A stretch of 46,161 nucleotides of DNA, taken from assembly GCA_937929945.1 (NCBI GenBank), contig CALFUK010000146.1, forward strand, positions 1 through 46,161, written 5' to 3'. The notes under the pieces were generated by a model. That model made no database searches. It was not told where the DNA came from and was given only the letters and a program-made list of their open reading frames with translations. A program made the position numbers and the translations under genes. Below are positions 16,453-24,827 of the stretch, in pieces (position 1 is the stretch's first letter; the number at the start of each line of letters is the position of its first letter). Origin of the DNA: an uncultured Saprospiraceae bacterium. Lineage in GTDB: Bacteria > Bacteroidota > Bacteroidia > Chitinophagales > Saprospiraceae.

Positions 16453-17562
16453 ATGAGTTATAAAAGTTTGGATACTAGTCCTCGAATTTTGCTCGGCCCA
16501 GGGCCCAGCGATATGCATCCGCGAGTCTATAAGGCCCTGTCGACCCATATGATAGGTCACTTGGATCCAGAGTTCGTGGATATCATGGATGAGGTGAAGC
16601 AGATGGTCCAAGCCACCTTTCAGACTCAGAATAAGCTGTCCTTCGTCGTATCGGCTCCTGGGAGTGCTGGTATGGAGACCTGCTTAGTGAATCTCATCGA
16701 GCCGGGTGATGAGGTCGTCATCTGCCAGCATGGTGTCTTCGGAGGGCGCATGGCGGATATCGCTGATCGGGCTGGCGCCACTGTCCATAAGGTCGTGCAG
16801 GAGTGGGGTAAGCCTGTGGATCCTGCTGCAGTGAAAAAAGTATTGGAAAATTGCAATCCCAAACTCGTAGCCATCGTACATGCCGAAACCTCTACAGGCG
16901 TCAGGCAGCCACTGGAAGAGATCGGTCAGATGGTCAGGGACAAGGGTTCGCTCTTTGTCGTCGACGCTGTGACTTCCTACTGTGGGATAGACCTGAGAGT
17001 CGATGACTGGGGTATAGATGCGATATACACAGGCACCCAGAAGTGCCTTAGCGCACCGCCTGGACTATCTCCAGTGTCATTTAGCGATCGTGCAGTGGAG
17101 GTATTGGATGCCAGAAAGACGAAGGTGCAAAGCTGGTTTTTGGACCTGAGTTTGGTCAAAAATTATTGGGCAGGAGCGAAGCGTGCTTATCACCATACGG
17201 CCCCCATTTCACAAATCTTTGCTTTGAGAGAGGCTTACAGATTGGTATTAGAAGAGGGGCTGGAAGCGAGATTCCAGCGTCACCAAGAGACTCATGAGCA
17301 CCTGAGAGATGGACTGCAAGATCTGGGCTTCACCTATCTGGTAGATGAGGCATATCGCTTACCCATGCTGAATGCAGTGTATCTGCCTGATGGGGTAGAG
17401 GAGTTGCCCCTGAGGAAGCAGCTGCTCCATGAATACAATATCGAAGTTGGGGGTGGCCTGGGAGATTTTGCAGGTAAGCTATGGCGTATCGGTCTGATGG
17501 GACACAGCTGCGATAAGAATCATGTCAATATGCTCCTATCTGCACTGAAGGAGATCATGTGA
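16453..17562 (+). CDS. Class V aminotransferase (alanine-glyoxylate / serine-pyruvate type)
   Basis: From ATG 16453 the protein begins MSYKSLDTSPRILLGPGPSD, the standard opening of this family (GPGP near residue 15). The PLP-binding lysine lies in YTGTQKCLSAPPG. Other marks are SAPGSAGMETCL, HAETSTG, VVDAVTS and the late GLGDFAGKLWRIGLMGH. The enzyme transfers an amino group between alanine or serine and glyoxylate or pyruvate; the exact pair cannot be fixed from sequence. An earlier in-frame ATG (16417) adds 12 residues with no family match. It stands alone and converges on the DEAD-box helicase. Confidence 0.9.
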   Translation: MSYKSLDTSPRILLGPGPSDMHPRVYKALSTHMIGHLDPEFVDIMDEVKQMVQATFQTQNKLSFVVSAPGSAGMETCLVNLIEPGDEVVICQHGVFGGRMADIADRAGATVHKVVQEWGKPVDPAAVKKVLENCNPKLVAIVHAETSTGVRQPLEEIGQMVRDKGSLFVVDAVTSYCGIDLRVDDWGIDAIYTGTQKCLSAPPGLSPVSFSDRAVEVLDARKTKVQSWFLDLSLVKNYWAGAKRAYHHTAPISQIFALREAYRLVLEEGLEARFQRHQETHEHLRDGLQDLGFTYLVDEAYRLPMLNAVYLPDGVEELPLRKQLLHEYNIEVGGGLGDFAGKLWRIGLMGHSCDKNHVNMLLSALKEIM

Positions 17563-17568
17563 TCTGAT

Positions 17569-18831
17569 TCATTTTTTCTTTTTCCATTTGTAGTTTTTCT
17601 TCTTGCTGGCTTCTAAGTCTTGGATTTCTTCTATGAGGGACATGTAGTCATTCGTCCGATCGCGCTCGATCTGGAGTGTGTCATGGTATTCTTCATCATC
17701 TACTTTGAGCACTGTGATCTCCTTCTCTAAGAATTCCTGGATGTCATCTAAGATGGCCTCTTCCTCTGGAGCACAGAAGGAGTAGGCGTGACCCCTGTTC
17801 TTTCCTCGACCGGTACGTCCGACTCTGTGTACATAGTTTTCTGATTCGTCGGGTAGATCATAATTGATCACAATTCCGATGTCCGGGATGTCGATGCCAC
17901 GAGCAGCTATATCCGTACCGATGAGCAGCCTCACATCGCCAGTCCTGAACTGGTCTAATACCTCGACCCGCTCTTCTTGAGTCTTGTCACCATGTATGGT
18001 CAGTGAGGGAATCTCGACTCTTGCCATCGCTTTAGATACCCGCTCAGCTCTGACCTTAGTGCGCACGAATGCCAGCACCTTTTGTTCTGGATTTTCCATC
18101 ATGACACGCTCTAAAAAGAATCGCTTGTGATCCATATGCACGAAAAGGACAAAGTGCTCTATGTTCTTTGCCACAGGATCACTCGTCGATAGTTGTATTC
18201 TGATGGCGCCCCGTTTTACGATATTGTAGGCCGTCTTCTTGATTTGTTTATTGATGGTCGCAGAGAAGAAGAGAGTCTGCCTCCGCTTTGGTAGCTTGTA
18301 CAAGATGTCTATGATGTCATCTTTGAATCCCAGATCCAGCATGTGGTCTGCTTCATCTAGGACGAGGATCTCTATTCTGTGGGTCTGGAGATGTCCCTGG
18401 CTGATTAGGTCAAACATGCGTCCCGGGGTGGCTACAACGATATCCACTCCTTTGGTCAGTGCTTCTATCTGTGGCTCTTGGTCGACACCTCCGATCAGTG
18501 CCAAGGTCTTGACAGAGGTATATTTTGCTATTTTATCGAATACTGACTTGATCTGTAGTGCTAGCTCATGTGTGGGGACCATGATCAGAGCCTGGACGCC
18601 TGAGTATCGGCGCTGTGCTTCTTTTCTCTGGTAGATCAGGTGAATCATAGGGATGCCAAAGGCAGCAGTCTTACCTGTACCTGTGTGAGCAATGGCCAGC
18701 AGGTCTTCTCCGTCTAGGATATTGGGAATAGACTTATACTGTATATCAGTGGGACGTTTGAAGTCGAGTTCTTCTAAGCCTCGCTTCACTTTATCATCTA
18801 TGTCGTAGTCTTGAAATTTCATTCGAGGCAA
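17569..18831 (-). CDS. DEAD-box ATP-dependent RNA helicase
   Basis: The 420-residue protein has the complete DEAD-box set: a Q motif (FKRPTDIQYKSIP), motif I AHTGTGKT (48-55), motif II DEAD in VLDEADHM, motif III SAT, ARGIDIPD and HRVGRTGR. It ends with a Lys-rich tail (KKKNYKWKKKK) suited to RNA binding. Relatives include RhlE, CsdA and SrmB, which act in ribosome assembly or RNA decay, especially in the cold. The exact subfamily is not clear. The gene stands alone on the minus strand. Confidence 0.93.
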   Translation of the reverse strand: MPRMKFQDYDIDDKVKRGLEELDFKRPTDIQYKSIPNILDGEDLLAIAHTGTGKTAAFGIPMIHLIYQRKEAQRRYSGVQALIMVPTHELALQIKSVFDKIAKYTSVKTLALIGGVDQEPQIEALTKGVDIVVATPGRMFDLISQGHLQTHRIEILVLDEADHMLDLGFKDDIIDILYKLPKRRQTLFFSATINKQIKKTAYNIVKRGAIRIQLSTSDPVAKNIEHFVLFVHMDHKRFFLERVMMENPEQKVLAFVRTKVRAERVSKAMARVEIPSLTIHGDKTQEERVEVLDQFRTGDVRLLIGTDIAARGIDIPDIGIVINYDLPDESENYVHRVGRTGRGKNRGHAYSFCAPEEEAILDDIQEFLEKEITVLKVDDEEYHDTLQIERDRTNDYMSLIEEIQDLEASKKKNYKWKKKK

Positions 18832-18914
18832 AGATACGATCTAATGCAGGATAATGGATAGATCTTGGACGGAGTGAAGCGAGTGATGGACTGTCAAAGT
18901 TTTTTTGCGATTAA

Positions 18915-18946
18915 TTTGCAATATCAAGAATTGTTTTATAGTTTTG
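18915..18946 (+). promoter_or_regulatory. Promoter of the ABC/GntR operon
   Basis: TTTG (18915-18918) and TAGTTTTG (18939-18946) are separated by 20 bases, matching the Bacteroidota -33/-7 promoter (TTTG, TAnnTTTG). The predicted transcription start falls inside the adjacent dyad operator. Confidence 0.7.
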
Positions 18947-18947
18947 G

Positions 18948-18967
18948 TGTACTATTATACTAATACA
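18948..18967. promoter_or_regulatory. Probable operator for the YtrA-type GntR regulator
   Basis: TGTACTA, six bases, then TAATACA forms a 7+6+7 dyad with one mismatch. It sits directly downstream of the -7 element, covers the likely transcription start and ends 8 bases before the ATG of the ABC ATPase gene. GntR regulators bind such dyads, and YtrA-type members control their own ABC operons. Repression by the product of the third gene is inferred. Confidence 0.6.
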
Positions 18968-18975
18968 GTAAGCAA

Positions 18976-19806
18976 ATGATATCAATACACAATCTTCACT
19001 TCTCTTATGACAAGAAGAAAAAGCTGTTTGACGGCATGGATTTGCAGATCGAGCCAGGTAAGATCTATGGCCTGCTGGGTAAAAATGGTACTGGTAAGTC
19101 TTCTCTCTTAAAGTTGCTGTCTGGTGTTATATTTCCTAAGCTTGGAAGCATACGACTGAATGAATATAATCCTGTCGATCGTAAGCCCGCCATGCTGGAA
19201 GATATCTTTTTTCTGTCTGAGGATTATCAGTTGCCAGATATTAGTGCCTCTCTTTACTTGAGTATCTACAGTGTCTTTTATAAGTCCTTTGACGAGGCTA
19301 AGTTTTACAGTATCACAGAGATATTTGAAGTGCCCTTAGGTCAGGGGCTGGATCAATTATCATTTGGGCAGAAAAAGAAGTTCTTAATCGCTTTTGGTCT
19401 GGCGACCAATGCTAAGTACATCCTACTGGATGAACCGACGAATGGTTTAGACATACCCTCTAAGAGCCAGTTTAGAAAAGTAATGGCCTCTAGTTTTTCA
19501 GAGCATCAGGTGGTCATTATATCTACACATCAGATCAGGGACTTAAGTCAACTGATAGAATCAGTCATTATCATTGACGACGGTAAAATTATTTTCAGAA
19601 ATGACCTGATTGATGTAGAAAATAAATTAATGTTTGTCAGATCTCTCTCTAATGAAAGGATTCAGAATTCCATCTATAGTGAAATGGTCACGGGTGGATA
19701 TGTACACATACTACCTAATCCTGAGCAAGAGGTCACTGATGTAGAATTAGAAATTTTATTTAATGCCTTTATGGAGAATAGAGATTTAATCAACAGTCAT
19801 TTTTAA
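18976..19806 (+). CDS. ABC transporter ATP-binding protein
   Basis: The 276-residue ATPase has Walker A GKNGTGKS (35-42), a compact signature QLSFGQKKK in place of LSGGQ, Walker B YILLDEPTNGLD and the switch His in ISTHQ. It resembles YtrB-type ATPases, in which the signature often deviates. First gene of a four-gene operon, it is followed 9 bp later by the permease. The ATPase plus one 257-residue membrane protein would form an exporter or a membrane-stress transporter. Substrate unknown. Confidence 0.92.
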   Translation: MISIHNLHFSYDKKKKLFDGMDLQIEPGKIYGLLGKNGTGKSSLLKLLSGVIFPKLGSIRLNEYNPVDRKPAMLEDIFFLSEDYQLPDISASLYLSIYSVFYKSFDEAKFYSITEIFEVPLGQGLDQLSFGQKKKFLIAFGLATNAKYILLDEPTNGLDIPSKSQFRKVMASSFSEHQVVIISTHQIRDLSQLIESVIIIDDGKIIFRNDLIDVENKLMFVRSLSNERIQNSIYSEMVTGGYVHILPNPEQEVTDVELEILFNAFMENRDLINSHF

Positions 19807-19815
19807 TCCCTTATC

Positions 19816-20589
19816 ATGGAATTTAAACTATCGAGATTTATCAATTTAGTGAGGCGGGATGTATTGCTTTCTCGAAAGCTTATTCTTTTTGGAGTCGTTG
19901 CACTATTTATTCTGACTGGCTTATTGATGTGGATGGTCGCTGATGAAGATAATCCAAATGTACCAGAAGAGGCTGGAGAAATTGTATATGTTTTTTTACT
20001 TATTATAGGTGGTTTTTTCTTTACTTCCTCTGCATTTAAATCGTATAGGAGTCATCCTCTGCGTATCCAATATCTAAGTCTGCCAGCGAGTCACTTCGAG
20101 AAATTTTTTAGCCGATGGCTATATACGCTTCCTTTTTATGCTTTGGTGTCGTTCATTATATTTTGTGCAGGCTATTTTATATTCTCTAGTCTAATTGAGA
20201 ATATGTTTGATGTGATTTTTATATCGTTTGCAGATCTGGATTTTCTGAATATTGGATATATCTTATTTGCGTATACTGTGATTCATGGGGTTACTTTGTT
20301 ATTGGCTTCGGTCATCAACCAGCATCCCATCCCAAAAATAATCATCTCCGGGGCTGTCATTACCGTTTTCTGCTTTGCTCTTTTCTCACTTATTTATAGG
20401 ATTATTTTTTGGAATTACTTTGATGGTCTATTTAGCCCGTCTGAAGAAATGACATTCTATCAGTTGGATTCAGAATTTAAGCTTAAGATGGACGATTTCA
20501 TTGAAAATTGGGCTGTTATATTTTGTCTGTTAGCCATGCCGTTTTTATGGGCAATCAGCTATTTTAAAATTAAGGAAAAGGAGGCCTGA
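19816..20589 (+). CDS. ABC-type permease subunit, unassigned family
   Basis: The 257-residue protein has about six hydrophobic segments: LILFGVVALFILTGLLMWMV, YVFLLIIGGFFFTSS, WLYTLPFYALVSFIIFCAGYF, IGYILFAYTVIHGVTLLLAS, IIISGAVITVFCFALFSLIY and VIFCLLAMPFLWAISYF. There is no conserved catalytic motif. It lies between the ATPase and the GntR gene, and its stop overlaps the regulator's ATG by one base (TGATG). The permease role is inferred from topology and position. Confidence 0.8.
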   Translation: MEFKLSRFINLVRRDVLLSRKLILFGVVALFILTGLLMWMVADEDNPNVPEEAGEIVYVFLLIIGGFFFTSSAFKSYRSHPLRIQYLSLPASHFEKFFSRWLYTLPFYALVSFIIFCAGYFIFSSLIENMFDVIFISFADLDFLNIGYILFAYTVIHGVTLLLASVINQHPIPKIIISGAVITVFCFALFSLIYRIIFWNYFDGLFSPSEEMTFYQLDSEFKLKMDDFIENWAVIFCLLAMPFLWAISYFKIKEKEA

Positions 20590-20963
20590 TGGAATTTAAA
20601 AAGAAGCAAACAATATACATGCAAATCGCTGATGTGATTTGTGAACATATATTGAAGGGAGATTGGAAGGTGGGGGATAAGATATTCTCAGTAAGAGAGT
20701 ATGCCTCAGTCGTAGAAGTCAATCCTAATACGATCATGCGCACTTACACTCACCTACAAGAGAAAGGTATCATTTTCAATAAGCGGGGCATTGGGTTTTT
20801 TATAGCCGATGACGCACCCATCAGAATTCAAGAATTAGAAAAGAATAATTTCTTAGAAGAAGAGGTGCCAGATTTTTTTAAAAGGATGGAGCTGCTGAAG
20901 GTGGATTTTAAGGAATTACAGCGCTTATTTACATCATACCAATCAGACAATAAGAAATCATGA
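20589..20963 (+). CDS. GntR-family transcriptional regulator, YtrA type
   Basis: The 124-residue protein has a GntR winged helix-turn-helix at residues ~8-75 (YMQIADVICEHILKGDWKVG, SVREYASVVEVNPNTIMRTY, EKGIIFNKRGIGFFI). A short C-terminal helix replaces the large effector domain of other GntR groups, which is the YtrA arrangement. These regulators usually repress their own ABC operon. The dyad at 18948-18967 is the obvious candidate site. Coupling is tight: one-base overlap with the permease stop, and a 4-base ATGA overlap with the next gene. Confidence 0.88.
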   Translation: MEFKKKQTIYMQIADVICEHILKGDWKVGDKIFSVREYASVVEVNPNTIMRTYTHLQEKGIIFNKRGIGFFIADDAPIRIQELEKNNFLEEEVPDFFKRMELLKVDFKELQRLFTSYQSDNKKS

Positions 20964-21760
20964 AGACATCAAATAAATTACTTCTTATCGCGATCATCTT
21001 CATACTTGTAATGGCTACAGGTGTGCTGGCTACTGTCAAATCCCATATGGTTAAAGTAGAACCAAATATACTTGATGGTAGCGGTGAAATAGTCCGTAAA
21101 AAGTTAGGTGTACTCGGTGAAAATGTAATGCTTCTTGATACAGACTATGAATATTATTTTGACCCAAACTCCAACGATATATTTATTGAGGGAGATGAAA
21201 ATATCATTCGAGAATTAAGCGATTGCATTAATTTTGACCCATTGAATACGATGCAACTCTGGATGAGTTGTGGATTATTAGAGGAATACGTAGATGTAGT
21301 ACCAAGTGTGGATTTAAAATTTAGCATAGGTGTAGCTCAATATAGTGAATTAAACATCCATCTTATAGAACCAAGATATAGCAAAAAGGAATTTACGCTA
21401 AATCTATTAAGGTCAAGCACACACCACTATTCTCGTGTAGAAATTAATAGTTACGCCTATAATTTAGTACACTTAAATGTGGAATCAAAGGAACTGCGTA
21501 TCAATGCCAGTTACCATTCTAAAATGAATGTGACTGGTGCTGTGACTAAGCTAATAGCTAAGCTTGATGTTCAGTCTGTTTTTAATGCAAAGGAATTAGA
21601 GCTTGACTCTGTGTTTGTAACAGCTGAGAGTAGTACGATTGAGCTATCAGATATCAATTACCTATCAGGCTATTTAGAAGATGGTCAACTTTCTTACACG
21701 AGCTTACAAGATACGACTCATCTGATTAAGCGCCATACTGAACTACTTGAAAAAGACTGA
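20960..21760 (+). CDS. Putative membrane-anchored GIN/DUF2807-like beta-solenoid protein
   Basis: The 266-residue protein has one N-terminal hydrophobic segment (LLLIAIIFILVMATGVLATV), acting as a signal or anchor. The C-terminal half contains repeated short beta strands (HHYSRVEINSYAYNLVHLNV, ELRINASYHSKMNVTG, KLIAKLDVQSVFNAKELELD, VFVTAESSTIEL). This spacing resembles the parallel beta-solenoid of head-GIN/DUF2807 putative adhesins. It is the last gene of the ABC/GntR operon and overlaps the GntR gene by 4 bp, so it is probably an extracytoplasmic partner of the transporter. The family assignment is tentative. Confidence 0.6.
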   Translation: MKTSNKLLLIAIIFILVMATGVLATVKSHMVKVEPNILDGSGEIVRKKLGVLGENVMLLDTDYEYYFDPNSNDIFIEGDENIIRELSDCINFDPLNTMQLWMSCGLLEEYVDVVPSVDLKFSIGVAQYSELNIHLIEPRYSKKEFTLNLLRSSTHHYSRVEINSYAYNLVHLNVESKELRINASYHSKMNVTGAVTKLIAKLDVQSVFNAKELELDSVFVTAESSTIELSDINYLSGYLEDGQLSYTSLQDTTHLIKRHTELLEKD

Positions 21761-22074
21761 TATCTGGCCGTATTAATAATGACAGTACTGGATCTGTTTT
21801 AAGTTTGACATTGTTTTTAGGAGGGCCTAATGAAGCGGTGAAAATTGATTAGTCAGGGTTACTTATAAGAAGGAGTTTAGTTTTGGGACTGAGACTTATA
21901 AGATATAGTCTCCACTTCAGGTAGCAGTCTCCCTCTGTAAGGATTTTACCTCTTGTATTTCCTTTGAAAAGGGAACTGGGCTTACTTTTCAATAGACTTC
22001 TCGGACTGCCAGGATGGATATTGATAACGAAAGCATGATGCATGAGTTGAAATTATTGAGATCGAAGTCACACA
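21761..22074. other. Intergenic stretch
   Basis: No gene was found. A minus-strand frame (21849-22043) has no family features. The plus strand carries two AGTCTCC copies about 20 bases apart near 21909-21931, but no clear hairpin and no T-run terminator for either converging transcript. Confidence 0.5.
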
Positions 22075-23010
22075 TCATAGGTGTTGGCTCATCCTTTCGA
22101 CAGTCTCATAAAATTCTGTCATCGTTTCTTCTATGATTTGCGCCACTGGCTTGACTGTCTCTATTCTGCCCGCTACCTGTCCAGTGAGTGCTGCGCTTGA
22201 TTCCATATCACCGCCAAAATAAAGCTCTTGGACCTTGGAAAAGATGGAGCGGTAGTCGATGCTGTCTTGTCGTTCGAGAGAATTGGTTAAGGCTGTACGA
22301 AGCACCCTCAGGGCAGGGCTGCTAAATTGATTGATGATCATCGTATCCTGGTCAGAAGCATTCGTGATGGCGTCTTTCCAATTTTGGTGTACGGGTGACT
22401 CTGCGCTGGAGACCATGCGCGTCCCCATTTGGACACCTTCAGCGCCAAGTGCGAATGCCGCTGCCATGCTACATCCATCCGTGATGCCTCCAGCGGCTAC
22501 GATGGGGACCTGCACTTTATTAGCGATCATGGGGATGAGTACCATGCTGGCTACACCTCTTGGATTCTTAAATCCACCACCTTCTATGCCTTCTACGATC
22601 AGTCCATCGACTCCTGCTTCTATCGCTTTCATGGCAGCTTTGAAGCTAGGCACCACATGGAATACGGTCAGCCCTGCATCCTTCAGAGGGCCCACTACAG
22701 GCGCAGGATTGCCTGCAGAGGTAGAGACGAATTGCACGCCCTGATCGATCACGAACTGCACAATGTCTGGATCTTTCACGAAAGCGAGTGCGATATTAAC
22801 GCCAAAAGGCTGATCAGTCAACTGGCGCATTTTCTTGATCTCAATTTTGATCTGGTCTAATTCTCCCGAAGATGTCTCGATGATGCCCATCCCGCCTGCC
22901 TTTGATACTGCTGAAGCGAGCTGAGATCTTGCGATCCATCCCATGGGTGCCTGAATGATGGGGTATTCGACACCGAGGAGGTCAGTAAGTCTGTTTTGGA
23001 TAGCTTTCAT
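22075..23010 (-). CDS. Nitronate monooxygenase / FabK-like flavoprotein
   Basis: This 311-residue FMN-binding TIM-barrel protein has the family opening YPIIQAPMGWIA, then GGMGIIE, PFGVNIAL, VEGIEGGG and the flavin-phosphate site VAAGGITDG followed by FALGAEGVQMGTRM. Members oxidise nitronates (2-nitropropane dioxygenase group) or, as FabK, reduce enoyl-ACP. Sequence alone does not separate the two roles. The proximity of accA and fabF is suggestive but weak, because tRNA-Asp and a long gap intervene. The start at 23010 gives MKAIQNRLTDLLGVEYP, normal for the family. Confidence 0.88.
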   Translation of the reverse strand: MKAIQNRLTDLLGVEYPIIQAPMGWIARSQLASAVSKAGGMGIIETSSGELDQIKIEIKKMRQLTDQPFGVNIALAFVKDPDIVQFVIDQGVQFVSTSAGNPAPVVGPLKDAGLTVFHVVPSFKAAMKAIEAGVDGLIVEGIEGGGFKNPRGVASMVLIPMIANKVQVPIVAAGGITDGCSMAAAFALGAEGVQMGTRMVSSAESPVHQNWKDAITNASDQDTMIINQFSSPALRVLRTALTNSLERQDSIDYRSIFSKVQELYFGGDMESSAALTGQVAGRIETVKPVAQIIEETMTEFYETVERMSQHL

Positions 23011-23130
23011 GTGCTGTATTTTATGAGTGAGGTGATGGACGGCCTATTTTTATTCGATAATTGGACGGAGACTTTATTTAAACGAAAAGGGGTTTATATT
23101 GGGTATCAATTAGGCTAATCTATTTTACTG

Positions 23131-23467
23131 TTATGGGAGCTTTTGCATCCCTAAAATGCCCATTGTTTCAACAGCATCATCATTTAGTCGAAAATATATT
23201 GATTCGGACCCACAAGGGCAACGACGATATCCCATTCGAATGTGATCGTCAGATTCAAATAAAAAGGGATTTTCGGCTATGAATTCAAAATAAGAGAAGA
23301 ATGTATCGAAGTGTGGTGTAAAATTACATTATGTGCGAATCTATAGCAATCGATGAGCTGTCTAATAAGCAGTAAGCTGTATGATATTGGCGATTTCGAA
23401 GCGAATCATAAAAGATACCTTCCGCAGCGCAGCTCGGAAGAAGCATTATAAGCAAGATGCGAATCAA
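23131..23467 (-). pseudogene. Frameshifted small lipoprotein gene (about 110 codons)
   Basis: On the minus strand a frame beginning at TTG 23467 encodes a short lipoprotein-like signal (IRILLIMLLPSC), then AAEGIFYDSLRNRQYHTAYC..., and stops at 23324-23326. One frame over, an open stretch from 23328 continues with HFDTFFSYFEFIAEN, RMGYRRCPCGSES and IYFRLNDDAVETMG, ending at 23131-23133. A single frameshift near 23325-23330 would join the two into one ~112-residue lipoprotein with a CPCGS motif. No family is recognised. There is no ATG for the first part, so this may be decay or chance. Confidence 0.35.
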
Positions 23468-23500
23468 GTCGTATTGTTCTTTAAATCCAGCTATAACGTA

Positions 23501-23529
23501 AAAAAGCCTCTGCGATGCAGAAGCTTTTA
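23501..23529 (-). terminator. Terminator of tRNA-Asp
   Basis: On the minus strand AAAAGCttCTGC pairs with GCAGagGCTTTTTT across a 3-base loop, ending in a T-run. It starts 7 bases after the CCA end of the tRNA. Confidence 0.85.
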
Positions 23530-23535
23530 GTGTGT

Positions 23536-23612
23536 TGGCGGTCTGGACGAGACTCGAACTCGCGACCCCCTGCGTGACAGGCAGGTATTCTAACCAACTG
23601 AACTACCAGACC
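23536..23612 (-). tRNA. tRNA-Asp (GTC anticodon)
   Basis: Read on the minus strand, the 77-base cloverleaf begins GGTCTGG and closes with CCAGACC, discriminator G and an encoded CCA. The D arm is TAGTTCAGTTGGTTAGA, the anticodon stem CCTGC/GCAGG frames TGTCACG, and the T arm holds GTTCGAGTC. The anticodon GTC reads Asp codons. Confidence 0.97.
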
Positions 23613-23647
23613 AAAATTTTTGTGTGCTGCCAGCTTTTGGCAGAGCG

Positions 23648-23678
23648 CAAAAGTAATAAGCATTTTGATACTTCACAA
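23648..23678 (-). promoter_or_regulatory. tRNA-Asp promoter
   Basis: On the minus strand TTG (23676-23678) and TACTTTTG (23648-23655) are 20 bases apart, a full match to the Bacteroidota promoter. The transcription start would lie about 30 bases before the tRNA. A CTGCCA/TGGCAG hairpin (23627-23643) sits in the leader. Confidence 0.75.
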
Positions 23679-23738
23679 TACATCTGATAAATATTTCAAA
23701 AAAAATGATTGTTTTCTATACAATGCAAAAGGGAAAGC

Positions 23739-23746
23739 TATTTTTG
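23739..23746 (+). promoter_or_regulatory. Promoter -7 element of accA
   Basis: TATTTTTG matches TAnnTTTG and lies 31 bases before the accA ATG. The nearest TTG (23709-23711) is 27 bases away, longer than usual, so the -33 assignment is unsure. Confidence 0.45.
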
Positions 23747-23777
23747 GAGTCTGTACGTTGATTAGCCAACCATAACT

Positions 23778-24743
23778 ATGGTCTTTTTAGAATTCGAGAA
23801 ACCTTTGGAAAAACTGTATGATCAGCTTGAAAAACTCAGGCAGGTCGGGGAAGAAAGTGATATAGATGTCACTGACAAGATCAAAGTCATTGAGGATAAA
23901 ATCAAGGCGCGATCCAAAGAGATATTCAGTAATCTCAATGGATGGCAGAAAGTACAGCTCTCCCGCCACCCCAATAGACCATATACACTGCACTATCTGA
24001 CGAATATGTGCAAGAAATTCGTCGAACTACACGGCGATCGAAATTACAGTGATGATAAGGCTATCGTAGGTGGTATCGGTAAGATCAATGGCGACCCTAT
24101 TGTTTTTATAGGCCATCAGAAAGGGATCAATACCAAAATGAGGCAATATCGAAATTTTGGAATGGCTAATCCTGAGGGCTATCGAAAAGCGCTGCGACTG
24201 ATGAAAATGGCGGAACGCTTTGGTTACCCAGTCGTCTGCTTGATCGACACCCCAGGCGCTTATCCTGGCATCGAAGCAGAGGAGCGCGGTCAGGCGGAGG
24301 CTATCGCGCGCAATCTCTTTGAAATGGCTCAACTAAAGGTGCCTATCCTTTGCTACGTGATTGGTGAGGGAGCTTCGGGAGGTGCTTTAGGAATTGGTCT
24401 GGGAGACAAGGTATTTATGCTGGAGAACACCTGGTATTCTGTCATATCGCCCGAATCTTGCTCCTCGATCCTCTGGAGAAGCTGGGATCACAAAGAAGAA
24501 GCAGCAGAAGTATTGAAGCTGACGGCGGATAATATGCTGGAATTTGGACTGATCGATGACATCGTGAAGGAACCATTAGGTGGCGCCCATGTCGACCACG
24601 CCAAAATGGTCAAAATCTTAAAAAGCCACATCAAAAAGCAAATCGAAGAGTTATCTACGCTTAGCCCTGATGAACTCATAGAGCATCGACTCGAAAAATA
24701 TGGTAAAATGGGAGCATTCACAGTCAAAAAGACCAGCTCATAA
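23778..24743 (+). CDS. accA: Acetyl-CoA carboxylase carboxyltransferase subunit alpha
   Basis: AccA pairs with AccD to transfer the carboxyl group from biotin to acetyl-CoA, making malonyl-CoA for fatty acid synthesis in the cytoplasm. The 321-residue protein shows the family's N-terminal [15 protein letters not shown], then [34 protein letters not shown] and the active-site loop [12 protein letters not shown] followed by [14 protein letters not shown]. Length is typical. It is transcribed divergently from tRNA-Asp and followed by dapA after 84 bp. Confidence 0.97.
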   Translation: MVFLEFEKPLEKLYDQLEKLRQVGEESDIDVTDKIKVIEDKIKARSKEIFSNLNGWQKVQLSRHPNRPYTLHYLTNMCKKFVELHGDRNYSDDKAIVGGIGKINGDPIVFIGHQKGINTKMRQYRNFGMANPEGYRKALRLMKMAERFGYPVVCLIDTPGAYPGIEAEERGQAEAIARNLFEMAQLKVPILCYVIGEGASGGALGIGLGDKVFMLENTWYSVISPESCSSILWRSWDHKEEAAEVLKLTADNMLEFGLIDDIVKEPLGGAHVDHAKMVKILKSHIKKQIEELSTLSPDELIEHRLEKYGKMGAFTVKKTSS

Positions 24744-24827
24744 CTCCCCAGACGTTTGATATCGCATAGAAGATGAATCCGTCATGCTTTTATTTGTGAG
24801 AGGTTATGCATCTTAAAATAGTAACTG

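Noticed and set aside
21849-22043. Minus-strand 64-codon ORF after the GIN-like gene
   Set aside because: No start context, no motif, and low-complexity basic composition; treated as intergenic.
22075-23010. Calling the flavoprotein FabK because accA and fabF are near
   Set aside because: tRNA-Asp and a long gap intervene, and FabK and nitronate monooxygenase cannot be separated from motifs alone; both are kept as options.
23481-23663. Minus-strand 60-codon ORF across tRNA-Asp
   Set aside because: It is a translation of the tRNA gene itself; the residues match the cloverleaf sequence read as codons.
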